Part shown: positions 26,685 through 35,587 of the stretch, piece by piece
How positions within the stretch are numbered: the first letter of the stretch is position 1
Layout of the letters: every line of letters begins with the position of its first letter
Origin: Clostridia bacterium
GTDB taxonomy: Bacteria; Bacillota; Clostridia; Christensenellales; Aristaeellaceae
NCBI GenBank assembly: GCA_017410455.1
Contig: JAFQQT010000023.1
Location: forward strand, 1 to 64,000
Direction of reading: 5' to 3'
DNA: 64,000 nt
Position numbers and translations under genes: made by a program
Notes under the pieces: model-generated
Databases searched by the model: none
Told to the model about the DNA's origin: nothing
What the model saw: the letters and a program-made list of their open reading frames with translations, nothing else

Positions 26685-27947
26685 ATGATGGACTTTGGCA
26701 CCGTGGGCGTCCGCCCCGACGCGCTTCTGACCCCCGCAGCCGGCGTCTGCCTGGAAAAATGGGCCTGTGTGGCCTGCGATCAGTACACCTCCGAGCCCGA
26801 GTACTGGGAGGAAACGGATCGCATCGTGGGCGACGCGCCCTCCTGCCTGCGCCTGATCCTGCCCGAATGCTACCTCTCCGGGGCGGCGCAGCGCATCCCG
26901 CAGATCCACCGCACCATGCAGGACTACTGCGCCCGGGGCGTTCTGCAGGGCGGCGAACCGGTGATGATGCTCATCGGGCGCACCACGCCCAGCGGCACGC
27001 GCCGTGGCCTGGTGTGCACGGTGGATCTGGACGCATACGACTTCACGGGCCGCAAGTCCCTCGTGCGCCCGACGGAGGAGACCATCATCGCCCGTCTGCC
27101 ACCGCGCATCGCCGTGCGCCGGGAAGCGCCTGTGGAAACCTCCCATGTGATGCTGCTCATCGACGATCCGGCCGATACGGTCATCGGCTCCCTCCAGCAG
27201 CGCCTGCAGGGGACGGAACCGACCTACGACTTCAAGCTGATGCAGGGCTGCGGCCATCTGACGGGCTGGCGCGTGCAGCGGCAGGAGGATCTGCAGGCCG
27301 TGCATGACGCCCTCTGTGCCCTGCGGGACGCGCTGGGCACAGAGCCCCTCCTCTTCGCCGTGGGCGACGGCAATCACTCCCTGGCCACCGCCAAGGCCCA
27401 CTGGTTGGAGCTGTCCCGGACGCTGCCGGAGGAGCAGCGCGCCAATCATCCCGCCCGCTTCGCCATGGTGGAGATCGTCAACATCCACGACCCCGCGCTG
27501 ACCTTCGAGCCCATCCACCGGCTGCTGACCGGCGTGGATGCGCAGGCGCTGCTGGCGGACTGGGCGCATTACGCCGCAGAGCGTGGCATGCGCCTGAGCG
27601 ACACGCCCGTAGCCGGCGCGCAGCAGGTCGATTTCATCTGCGCGGGCGAAACGAAGACGATCCACATCTGCAGCCCCGACGGCCCCATCCCCGTGGCCAC
27701 GCTCCAGCGCTATCTGGACGACTACCTCGCCCGCTGCCCCGGGGCGCAGATCGACTACATCCACGGCGACGACGTGCTGCGCCGCCTGGCCTGCGAGCCC
27801 GGCTGCGCCGGCTTCCTGCTGCCCGCGCTGGACAAGTCCGCCTTCTTCCCCGCCATCGAAACGCTGGGGACGCTGCCCCGCAAGACCTTCTCCATGGGGC
27901 ACGCGTACGAGAAGCGCTGCTACTTCGAGTGCCGGATGATCCGGTGA
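26685..27947 (+). CDS. DUF1015 family protein
   Basis: 420 residues, usual for DUF1015. Family landmarks are CVACDQYTSEPEYWEE, LLFAVGDGNHSLATAKAHW (a conserved His/Asp-rich block) and the terminal FSMGHAYEKRCYFECRMI. Function is not established; it is a cytoplasmic protein found near serine or phosphoglycerate metabolism genes in some genomes, which is not the case here. ATG 26685 with AAAGG nine bases ahead. Confidence 0.88.
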   Translation: MMDFGTVGVRPDALLTPAAGVCLEKWACVACDQYTSEPEYWEETDRIVGDAPSCLRLILPECYLSGAAQRIPQIHRTMQDYCARGVLQGGEPVMMLIGRTTPSGTRRGLVCTVDLDAYDFTGRKSLVRPTEETIIARLPPRIAVRREAPVETSHVMLLIDDPADTVIGSLQQRLQGTEPTYDFKLMQGCGHLTGWRVQRQEDLQAVHDALCALRDALGTEPLLFAVGDGNHSLATAKAHWLELSRTLPEEQRANHPARFAMVEIVNIHDPALTFEPIHRLLTGVDAQALLADWAHYAAERGMRLSDTPVAGAQQVDFICAGETKTIHICSPDGPIPVATLQRYLDDYLARCPGAQIDYIHGDDVLRRLACEPGCAGFLLPALDKSAFFPAIETLGTLPRKTFSMGHAYEKRCYFECRMIR

Positions 27948-27980
27948 TGGATGAAACATCCGCCATAACAGCGAAAAAAC

Positions 27981-28030
27981 ACATCCGGAGGCAAAAACTG
28001 CTTCCCTTTTGCCCGGATGTATGATACAAT
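27981..28030 (+). promoter_or_regulatory. Hairpin overlapping promoter of the coiled-coil cluster
   Basis: TTCCCT, 17 bases, TACAAT (28002-28030). A 14-bp interrupted hairpin, ACATCCG-GA-GGCAAAA / TTTTGCC-CGGATGT (27981-28020), overlaps the -35 and spacer. It may act as terminator for the DUF1015 gene or as a cis element for the next one. Confidence 0.55.
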
Positions 28031-28111
28031 AGTAAGGAATCGCCGCAGACAGTTCCGCCAGCCGGAGCGGTTGCGGCCCATGTGAGAATTTCACCAAAGG
28101 AGGCGCCCGCC

Positions 28112-31100
28112 ATGACGCAGAAGACCAGCAGCCGCAATCCTCTGCTGATCCCGCTGATCGTTGTGCTGCTGATCGCCATCGTCGCGATCGGCCTGCTGTT
28201 CATGCAGAACAACGACCTGAGCCAACAGGTTGCCAACACGCAGAGCGAGCTTTCGAACACCGAGGTGGCTCTGTCCCAGACGCAGGACAGCCTGACCGAC
28301 ACGGAAGCCCGGCTGTCTGCAACGCAGGGTTCCCTGTCCGAAACGGAATCTGAGCTGGCCTCTGCCAGGAATGTGCTGTCCGAAACGGAAGCCGAACTGG
28401 CCTCCACCAGGGGCGTGCTGTCTGAAACGGAAGCTGAGCTGGCCTCCACCCGCGACCAGCTGACGCAGACGCAGCAGACGCTGGCCGAAACGGAAACCGC
28501 GCTGGGTGCTGCCAATGCGGAACTCAATGAGACCTCCGCCGCGCTGACGGCCACCCAGGGTGAACTGGACGCCGCCAACGCCAGCATCGCCGCCCTGACG
28601 GAAGAGAAGGGCAGCCTGGAGAGCACCCTCGCCGCCACCCAGGCCGACCTGGAAACGGCCGACGGCAACATCGCGACCCTGACGGCTGAAAAGAGCGGTC
28701 TGGAAACGGATGTGGCGACCCTGACGGCCTCCCTGGGCACGGCGAACACCGAGCTGGCCGCGGCCGCCGAAGCCAAGGCTGCGGCAGACGCCTCCATCGC
28801 CGCCCTGACCACCCAGACCCAGGCGCTGGAATCCGAAGTTGCCACCCTGAACGACAAGCTGGCTGTTGCCGAAGCGGGCCTGACCCAGGCGCAGGCAGAC
28901 AAGGCGCAGGCGGACGCCACCATCGAAGCCCTGACGGCCGAGAAGACCGGTCTGACGGTGAAGGTGGATAACCTGACCGCCTCCCTGAACGCGGCGGATG
29001 CGAACCTTGCCGAAGCCGCTGCCGCCAAGGCCGCTGCGGACGCTTCCATCGCCACGCTGACCACCCAGGCGCAGACGCTGGAGGGCGAGGTCGCCGACCT
29101 CTCCGCCAAGCTGGCCGCTGCGCAACAGGAACTGACGGCCGCCGAGGAAGCCAAGCAGCAGGCGGACGCCACCATTGACGTGCTGACCTCGGAGAAGGTC
29201 ACGCTGGAATCCAACGTGGCGAACCTGACGGCCTCCCTGAATGCGGCGGATGCGAACCTTGCCGAAGCCGCCGAGGCCAAGGCCGCTGCGGACGCCTCCA
29301 TCCTGACCCTGACGGCGGAATGCGCTGGTCTGGAGGAGCAGCTGACCGCCGCCAACGAGCAGCTGACTGCCGCCAACGCCAGCCTGGACGCCGCGCAGGC
29401 CGCACTGGACACGGCCAATGCCGGCCGCAGCGATGCAGATGCGACCATCGCCGAGCTGACCACGTCCCGGCAGGCGCTGGAAGCCGAGCTTTCCACCCGC
29501 GAGGGCGAGCTGACCCTGCTGAACGAGCAGCTGGCCTCTGCCGAGGCGGCTGCGGATGCCAGCGTGACAGCGCTGACCGAGGAAAAGACCACCCTGGAGG
29601 GCGAAATCACCACCCTGCAGGACTCCCTGAGCGGCGTGAACGCCGAGCTGGCCACCGCCAACGAGCGCCTGCTGGCCGCCGAAGCCGAGCTGACGAAGGC
29701 CCAGGACAACGTGACCGCCCTGACCAATGACAAGGCCACGCTGGAACAGCAGGTCAACGCCCTGCAGGAGCAGCTGACCGCCGTCAACGCGCAGCTGGCT
29801 TCCGCCACCGCGGCGCAGCTGGAAGCGGAAGGCCGCATCACCAGCCTGACCACCGAAATGGCGACCCTTCGCCAGGACGTTACCAACCTGAGCGCGCAGC
29901 TGGAGCAGGCCGCCGCGGATTATGCGGCTGCCGAGGCTGCCCAGGCGGAGGCCAACGCCGCCGTCGCTACCCTGACGGAGGAGAAGGCCAGCCTGGAAAC
30001 CCAGGTGGAGAGCCTGAAGGCGGATCTGGCGCAGGCCCAGACGGATCTGGCCACCGCCGCCGCGACCCAGGCTGAAGCCGAGGCTTCCATCAACAGCCTG
30101 ACCAACGAGATCTCCGGCCTGCGCACCAGCGTCAACGACCTGACTGCGCAGCTGACCGCCGCCAACGCCAGCCTGGATGAGGCAAAGGCCGCCCAGGAGG
30201 AAGCCGACGCCACCATCCGCACGCTGTCGGATGAGAAGGCCGCGCTGGAGGCGCAGGTGGCCGACCTGACCGCCGAGCTGACCCAGGCCCAGGCCGATCT
30301 GGACGCCGCCGCCATCGCTCAGGCCGAAGCCGAAGCTTCCATCGCCAGCCTGACCACCGAGATGGGCGACCTGCAGACCAATGTGGCCGACCTGACCGCG
30401 CAGCTGACCCAGACGCAGGCTGACCTGGACGCCGCCAATGCGGACAAGGCTGCCCTCACGGCCAACATCGCCGCCCTGGAGGCTGACAAGGCCAACCTTG
30501 AGGCCAACGTCGCCGCCCTGGAGAATGACAAGGCCAATCTGGAGGCCAACGTCGCCTCCCTGGAGAACGACAAGGCCAACCTGACCAGCACGCTGGCCAG
30601 CACTGAAGCCACCCTTGCGGATACCCAGAACACGCTGGCCAGCACCGAAGCGACGCTGGGCAGCACCCGCACCACCATGACCAGCATGCTCTCCCAGAGC
30701 GCGGTGGCGCAGGGCTACGGCGGCGACATCACCGTGACGGCCATCATCAACGACAGCGGCATCATCGCCCACCTGCTGGTGGACGCCTCCTGCGAAACGG
30801 AGGGCCTGGGCCAGAAGGCGATGGATCCCGCGTTCCTGACGCAGTTCCTGGGCAAGTCCCTGCCGCTGACCCTGGGCAAGGATGTTGACGCCATCGCCGG
30901 CGCGACGATCACCTCCCAGGCCGTGGTGGACGCGCTGAACCTGCTGGACACCCAGTACGACAACACCCATGATGAAAAGACCGTCGTGACCGAGCGCAGC
31001 GTCGTGTCTGAAGTGATCTACACCCTGAGCCAGCAAGGCTATGCCAGCGCCGTGAAGGTGACCGTCAAGCTGGATGACAGCGGCGTGATCACCTCCCTGC

Positions 31101-31273
31101 GCATCGACGCATCCGGCGAGGGCAATGGCGCCGCGGTGATGGAGGCGGCCTTCCGCAACCAGTTCATCGGCAAGAGCCTGCCGGTGGTCCTTGGCTCCGG
31201 CGTGGATGCTGTGTCCGGCGCAACGGTGACGTCCCAGGCCGTGGTTGACGCCGTCAATCGCCTCGCGGACTGA
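28112..31273 (+). CDS. Membrane-anchored giant coiled coil with two FMN_bind domains
   Basis: 1053 residues. One N-terminal membrane segment (about 11-31, LLIPLIVVLLIAIVAIGLLF) is followed by some 830 residues of alanine-rich heptad coiled coil with recurrent units such as LTAEKSGLETDVATL. The C-terminus holds two FMN_bind domains (about 865-947 and 974-1053) with DAIAGATITS and DAVSGATVTS. The layout is a membrane anchor, a long extracellular stalk, and terminal domains likely to carry covalent FMN. RBS AAGGAGG. First gene of a four-gene coiled-coil cluster; a terminator follows it. Repeats at DNA level could make the length variable. Confidence 0.85.
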   Translation: MTQKTSSRNPLLIPLIVVLLIAIVAIGLLFMQNNDLSQQVANTQSELSNTEVALSQTQDSLTDTEARLSATQGSLSETESELASARNVLSETEAELASTRGVLSETEAELASTRDQLTQTQQTLAETETALGAANAELNETSAALTATQGELDAANASIAALTEEKGSLESTLAATQADLETADGNIATLTAEKSGLETDVATLTASLGTANTELAAAAEAKAAADASIAALTTQTQALESEVATLNDKLAVAEAGLTQAQADKAQADATIEALTAEKTGLTVKVDNLTASLNAADANLAEAAAAKAAADASIATLTTQAQTLEGEVADLSAKLAAAQQELTAAEEAKQQADATIDVLTSEKVTLESNVANLTASLNAADANLAEAAEAKAAADASILTLTAECAGLEEQLTAANEQLTAANASLDAAQAALDTANAGRSDADATIAELTTSRQALEAELSTREGELTLLNEQLASAEAAADASVTALTEEKTTLEGEITTLQDSLSGVNAELATANERLLAAEAELTKAQDNVTALTNDKATLEQQVNALQEQLTAVNAQLASATAAQLEAEGRITSLTTEMATLRQDVTNLSAQLEQAAADYAAAEAAQAEANAAVATLTEEKASLETQVESLKADLAQAQTDLATAAATQAEAEASINSLTNEISGLRTSVNDLTAQLTAANASLDEAKAAQEEADATIRTLSDEKAALEAQVADLTAELTQAQADLDAAAIAQAEAEASIASLTTEMGDLQTNVADLTAQLTQTQADLDAANADKAALTANIAALEADKANLEANVAALENDKANLEANVASLENDKANLTSTLASTEATLADTQNTLASTEATLGSTRTTMTSMLSQSAVAQGYGGDITVTAIINDSGIIAHLLVDASCETEGLGQKAMDPAFLTQFLGKSLPLTLGKDVDAIAGATITSQAVVDALNLLDTQYDNTHDEKTVVTERSVVSEVIYTLSQQGYASAVKVTVKLDDSGVITSLRIDASGEGNGAAVMEAAFRNQFIGKSLPVVLGSGVDAVSGATVTSQAVVDAVNRLAD

Positions 31274-31290
31274 CCTTTCCCCTGATATTC

Positions 31291-31327
31291 AGGCGCGCCT
31301 GTATCCCCCGATGCAGGCGCGCCTTTT
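31291..31327 (+). terminator. Terminator after the giant coiled-coil gene
   Basis: Perfect 11-bp arms AGGCGCGCCTG / CAGGCGCGCCT, then TTT. Confidence 0.85.
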
Positions 31328-31350
31328 GCAACAAGGAGGAACCCTGATTT

Positions 31351-32274
31351 ATGACCCAGACGAAGAGCACCGCAAAAAGCATCGTTATCGTCATCCTGCT
31401 CGTGCTGCTGGTAGCCGCGTGTACGCTGGCCTTTCTGGCGATGAACCGCGCGCTGAAGGCAGAGGACCTGCTCAACGCCACCCAGAAGGAGAACGCCACC
31501 CTGCAGCGCGACATGACCGCCGCTGACGCGGCCCGCAATCAGGCCGTGGCCGACCGCGACGCAGCCCTGGCCGACCGCGATTCGGCCCTGGCGGAGGTCG
31601 ATCCCCTGCGGAACGCCAACGCCGCGCTGGATGGCTCCGTGGCGGACCTGGAGGGCCAGCTGACGGCCACCACCGCGCAGCTGGAGAGCGCCACCGCTGA
31701 AGTTGCCCGCCTGACGGCTTACAGCGCGGAGCTGGAGCAGACCGTGGCGGACCTGACCAATCAGCTGGGCGCCAAGACTGTGTCCCTGACCAGCGCGCAG
31801 AACAGCGTGACCAGCCTGACCACGCAGAACACCCTGCTGGCCACGCAGGTGGCGGAGCTGACCATCGCCCGCGACAAGGCCAACGCAGGCCTCGCCGCAG
31901 CCGAGAGCAGCATCGCCGACCTGACCGCGCAGAACACGACCCTGCTGAGCGAGAACGCCGGCCTGTCCGCCCAGGTGGATCAGCTGCAGGTGCAGCTGGA
32001 CGCGGCGAACGCCTCCCTGGCCAGCGCGCAGGCCTCCGTGGCCAGCCTCACCAGCGCCAACACCGCCCTGAAAGCGGACAACGCCAGCCTGAACGCCACC
32101 ATCAACAGCCTGACCAGCCAGCTGAGCACCACCCAGGCCAGCCTGGCCGCCTCCGAAGCCAGCAACGCCGCCCTCTCGGCGGAGAATGCCGACCTGGAGG
32201 GCCGCCTGGCCATCGCCAGCTCCGCTCTGGAGCAGGCCATGCAGCTGCTGCAGAGCATTCAGGCCGCGGACTGA
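31351..32274 (+). CDS. Membrane-anchored coiled-coil protein
   Basis: 307 residues. N-terminal membrane segment (about 10-30, IVIVILLVLLVAACTLAFLA), then coiled coil to the end with the same alanine-rich heptads as its neighbour but no terminal domain. It could co-assemble with the neighbours as a stalk partner. RBS AAGGAGGAA. It starts 24 bases after the terminator of the first gene, with no obvious promoter between, so it probably depends on read-through. Confidence 0.8.
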   Translation: MTQTKSTAKSIVIVILLVLLVAACTLAFLAMNRALKAEDLLNATQKENATLQRDMTAADAARNQAVADRDAALADRDSALAEVDPLRNANAALDGSVADLEGQLTATTAQLESATAEVARLTAYSAELEQTVADLTNQLGAKTVSLTSAQNSVTSLTTQNTLLATQVAELTIARDKANAGLAAAESSIADLTAQNTTLLSENAGLSAQVDQLQVQLDAANASLASAQASVASLTSANTALKADNASLNATINSLTSQLSTTQASLAASEASNAALSAENADLEGRLAIASSALEQAMQLLQSIQAAD

Positions 32275-32314
32275 TCCCCGATGAACATGAAATATGAAAG
32301 GAGCTGACCCTGCC

Positions 32315-33343
32315 ATGACTCACATCCGCCGTAATGCATCGCTGCTGCTGACGCTGGCGATGGCGCTGCTGCTGGCGCTGACGCCCGCCTTTGCCACCGA
32401 GTGGAACATCGTCTCCCTGGGCGATGCGATGCGCGAGGCACAGACCGCCCTGGACACGGCTGACGCAGCCTATGACGAGCTGTGCGAGACCGTCTTCGCC
32501 CTGCAGGAGCAGTATGATGCCCTGCAGGAACATTACGACGGCGGCACCGAGGCAGAGCTGCTGGACGTTCAGGACAAGCTGCTGGACACGATGATCGGCG
32601 AGGAGGAAGCCTACGAAGCCCTCGACGAAGCCACCGCCGCGCTGGAGGAGCTTTACGCCATCTGGAGCGACCTGATGGAGGATGCGGACTGCACCAACCA
32701 TGAGCTGACCGCCAGGGGCTACGACAGCACGCTGAACATCGTCGTCGCGCTGGACGAGGACAACTACATCTGGGCCGTCTCCGTTGAGGTGAAGGGCGAC
32801 GAGCGCGACAAGGCCGTGGGCGAGGCGAGCTTCCTGACGCAGTTCATCGGCCGCCAGCTGCCCCTCACCACCGACAAAAAGGACGATGACGCCATCATCC
32901 TCCTCTCCGACGCCCGCGTGACCTCCCAGGCCGTGGTGGACGCCCTGAACAGCCTGGAGGCCCCCACCGCCTCCACCGCTGCCATCCCCGAGAACCCGGA
33001 CAAGCCCCTCACCGACCCGCAGGACATCGCCGACTACATCTTCCTCTACGGAAAGCTGCCGCCCAACTTCATCACCAAGAAGCAGGCGCAGAACCTGGGC
33101 TGGGACAGCAGCTACAACTACGTCTCCGATGTGGCCCCCGGCAAGTCCATCGGCGGCGACCGCTTCGGCAACTATGAGGGCCTGCTGCCCGACAAGAAGG
33201 GCCGCCAGTGGTACGAGGCGGACTGCTACTACACCAAGGGCAAGCGCAACGCCTACCGCATCCTCTTCTCCAATGATGGCCTGGTGTACTACACCGACGA
33301 CCACTATGAGAGCTTCACCCAGATGTTCCCGTCCTGGGAGTGA
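32315..33343 (+). CDS. Secreted FMN_bind-like/barnase-like ribonuclease fusion
   Basis: 342 residues. Signal peptide 1-27 (ALTPAFA end), short coiled coil 40-120, an FMN_bind-like domain 133-214, then a barnase/binase domain 233-338. The nuclease part keeps IADYIFLYGKLP, VAPGKSIGGDRF and DDHYESF. By comparison with barnase, Lys27, Glu73, Arg83, Arg87 and His102 correspond to Lys255, Glu301, Arg311, Arg315 and His330, so an active guanyl-preferring RNase is expected. The FMN_bind copy has DARVTS instead of GATVTS, losing the threonine used for flavin attachment. No barstar-like inhibitor gene is adjacent. RBS AAAGGAGC. Confidence 0.9.
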   Translation: MTHIRRNASLLLTLAMALLLALTPAFATEWNIVSLGDAMREAQTALDTADAAYDELCETVFALQEQYDALQEHYDGGTEAELLDVQDKLLDTMIGEEEAYEALDEATAALEELYAIWSDLMEDADCTNHELTARGYDSTLNIVVALDEDNYIWAVSVEVKGDERDKAVGEASFLTQFIGRQLPLTTDKKDDDAIILLSDARVTSQAVVDALNSLEAPTASTAAIPENPDKPLTDPQDIADYIFLYGKLPPNFITKKQAQNLGWDSSYNYVSDVAPGKSIGGDRFGNYEGLLPDKKGRQWYEADCYYTKGKRNAYRILFSNDGLVYYTDDHYESFTQMFPSWE

Positions 33344-33390
33344 CGGAATCAACGACATGCCCGACCCGGGCTGACAGGAGGAAATGAACC

Positions 33391-34212
33391 ATGTCCAAGA
33401 ATAACAATGCCCCCGCCAGGAAGGCGAACCTGAGCGTCATCATCCCCGTGGCTGCGCTGATCATCGGCCTGGTGATCATGAGCATCTGCTTCTTCAACGT
33501 CAACGGCCAGCTGGCCGACGCCCGCGCCACCCTGGCGGCCACCCAGCAGCAGCTGGCGGATGCGCAGAACGCTGCGCAGGCCGCGCCCGAAGAGCCCTCT
33601 GACGCCACCGTCGCCACCGAGCCCGAAGCCCCCGCCGACAATGGCGATGCGCTGACCGCCGCGGATGACGCGCTGGTCGCCATGGAGGCTGAACTGGCCG
33701 CCGCCAATGAGGCCCTGACCGCCATGGAGGCCGAACTGGCCGCCGCCAACGAAACCCTGGCCGCCACCGAAGCCGAACTGGCCGCTGCCAATGAGGCCCT
33801 GACCGCCCACGAAGCCGAGCTGGCTTCCGTCAACGAGGCCCTGACCGCCACGGAAGCCGAACTGGCCGCCGCCAACGCTGCCATCGCCGAGAAGGACGCC
33901 CTGCTGACCCTGGCCAACGAGGCCATCAACCAGGCCACCGAGGCGCTGTCCGCCATCTACGGTGCTGCTGAAGAGGCCCCCGCTGCCGAGGAGTCCGTGG
34001 AGGCCCCCGCCGCTCCCGCTGCTGAGGAGACCGTGGAGGAGCCCGCCGCCCCCGCCGCCGAGGAGTCCGAGGAGGACCCCGCCGCTCCCGCTGCTGAGGA
34101 GTCCGAGGAGGAGCCCGCCGCCCCCGCTGCTGAGGAGTCCGAGGAGGATCCTGCCGCCCCCGCTGCCGAGGAGTCCGTGGAGGAGCAGGCCGATGAGATT
34201 CCTGCTGAGTGA
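33391..34212 (+). CDS. Membrane-anchored coiled coil with acidic Pro/Ala repeats
   Basis: 273 residues. Membrane segment about 13-33 (VIIPVAALIIGLVIMSICFF), coiled coil about 85-190 with repeats of the type LAAANEALTAMEAE, and an acidic tail of five to six 12-residue repeats of the type PAAPAAEESEED. Such tails are often wall-spanning or low-complexity spacers. No anchor motif follows. RBS AGGAGGAAA. Last gene of the cluster; no clear terminator follows. Confidence 0.8.
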   Translation: MSKNNNAPARKANLSVIIPVAALIIGLVIMSICFFNVNGQLADARATLAATQQQLADAQNAAQAAPEEPSDATVATEPEAPADNGDALTAADDALVAMEAELAAANEALTAMEAELAAANETLAATEAELAAANEALTAHEAELASVNEALTATEAELAAANAAIAEKDALLTLANEAINQATEALSAIYGAAEEAPAAEESVEAPAAPAAEETVEEPAAPAAEESEEDPAAPAAEESEEEPAAPAAEESEEDPAAPAAEESVEEQADEIPAE

Positions 34213-34322
34213 TCTCAGCCCCGACAAAGAAGATCCGCTGTGGAAAAGCGTGTAAGCGGGGAATGAATGATATTTTTTTCACTTTTTCTTTCGAAAAGGC
34301 GATGAAAACTGTCTTCTCCCCC

Positions 34323-34351
34323 TTGCAAAAGCTGCGGAAAAAGGGTACAAT
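34323..34351 (+). promoter_or_regulatory. gap promoter
   Basis: TTGCAA, 17 bases, TACAAT. Confidence 0.8.
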
Positions 34352-34396
34352 ATCAAATGGGCAAAATTGCCCGCGAACTTGAAGGAGGTAATTCCA

Positions 34397-35425
34397 ATGG
34401 CTGTTAAGGTTGCAATTAATGGTTTCGGCCGCATCGGCCGTCTGGCTTTCCGTCAGATGTTCGGCGCTGAGGGCTACGAGGTTGTCGCGATCAACGACCT
34501 GACTTCTCCCAAGATGCTGGCTCACCTGCTGAAGTATGACTCTGCCCAGAAGGGCTACTGCGGCGTGATCGGCGAAGGCCTGCACACCGTCGAGGCTACC
34601 GACGACTCCATCATCGTCGATGGCAAGGAGATCAAGATCTACGCCGAGAAGAACGCTGCTGACTGCCCCTGGGGCGAGCTGGGCGTTGACGTCGTGCTGG
34701 AGTGCACCGGCTTCTACTGCTCCAAGGAGAAGTCCATGGCCCACATCACCGCTGGCGCCAAGAAGGTCGTCATCTCCGCTCCCGCTGGCAACGATCTGCC
34801 CACCGTCGTGTTCGGCGTGAACAACGAGATCCTGACCGCTGAGGATCAGATCATCTCCGCCGCTTCCTGCACCACCAACTGCCTGGCTCCCATGGCCAAG
34901 GCCCTGAACGATGCGTTCCCGATCGTGAGCGGCATCATGACCACTGTGCACGCCTACACCGGCGACCAGATGATCCTGGACGGCCCCCATCGCAAGGGCG
35001 ACCTGCGTCGTGCCCGCGCTGGCGCGCAGAACATCGTTCCCAACAGCACCGGCGCTGCCAAGGCCATCGGCCTAGTCATCCCCGAGCTGAACAAGAAGCT
35101 GATCGGCTCCGCCCAGCGCGTGCCTGTCTGCACCGGCTCCACCACCATCCTGGTGGCTGTTGTCAAGGGCGCTGACGTGACCGTGGACGCCATCAACGCC
35201 GCCATGAAGGCCCAGGCTTCCGCCTCCTTCGGCTACTGCGACGAGCCCATCGTGTCCTCCGACGTGATCGGCATGAAGTACGGCTCCCTGTTCGACGCCA
35301 CCCAGACCATGGTCGCCAAGGTCGACGACGACACCTGGCAGGTGCAGGTCGTGTCCTGGTACGACAACGAGAACAGCTACACCTCTCAGATGGTCCGCAC
35401 CATCAAGTACTTCGCTGAGCTGTAA
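34397..35425 (+). CDS. gapA: Glyceraldehyde-3-phosphate dehydrogenase
   Basis: 342 residues. Rossmann start [15 protein letters not shown], catalytic Cys158 in [12 protein letters not shown], and [13 protein letters not shown] near the end are diagnostic. The enzyme oxidises glyceraldehyde-3-phosphate with NAD in glycolysis. Codon use is visibly biased to GCT, GTC and AAG, unlike neighbours, as expected for a highly expressed gene. RBS AAGGAGGTAA; ATG 34397 gives the usual N-terminus. Monocistronic: pgk and tpi are not downstream. Confidence 0.98.
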   Translation: MAVKVAINGFGRIGRLAFRQMFGAEGYEVVAINDLTSPKMLAHLLKYDSAQKGYCGVIGEGLHTVEATDDSIIVDGKEIKIYAEKNAADCPWGELGVDVVLECTGFYCSKEKSMAHITAGAKKVVISAPAGNDLPTVVFGVNNEILTAEDQIISAASCTTNCLAPMAKALNDAFPIVSGIMTTVHAYTGDQMILDGPHRKGDLRRARAGAQNIVPNSTGAAKAIGLVIPELNKKLIGSAQRVPVCTGSTTILVAVVKGADVTVDAINAAMKAQASASFGYCDEPIVSSDVIGMKYGSLFDATQTMVAKVDDDTWQVQVVSWYDNENSYTSQMVRTIKYFAEL

Positions 35426-35452
35426 TCCTTACGGACTGCACTCGCGGGTGTA

Positions 35453-35494
35453 AAAGCCCCTCTGACTGTGATTCGTCACGGTCGGAGGGGTTTT
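35453..35494 (+). terminator. gap terminator
   Basis: AAAAGCCCCTCTGACTGTGA paired with TCACGGTCGGAGGGGTTTT, about 17 bp with a TTCG loop. Confidence 0.92.
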
Positions 35495-35587
35495 CATGTC
35501 CCGGCGCACAAAAGAGGACCATCCTGACAGGATGATCCTCTTAACAGATACGCGAGAAGCACGATAAGCGTGATATCCCCGCGCCCC

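Noticed and set aside
28091-31036. Antisense open frame of about 980 codons over the giant coiled-coil gene
   Set aside because: Its repetitive translation mirrors the heptad repeats of the sense gene; no RBS or domain.
33391-34212. Barstar-like inhibitor for the barnase-like protein in the next gene
   Set aside because: The product is a membrane-anchored coiled coil with acidic repeats; none of the barstar sequence features is present.
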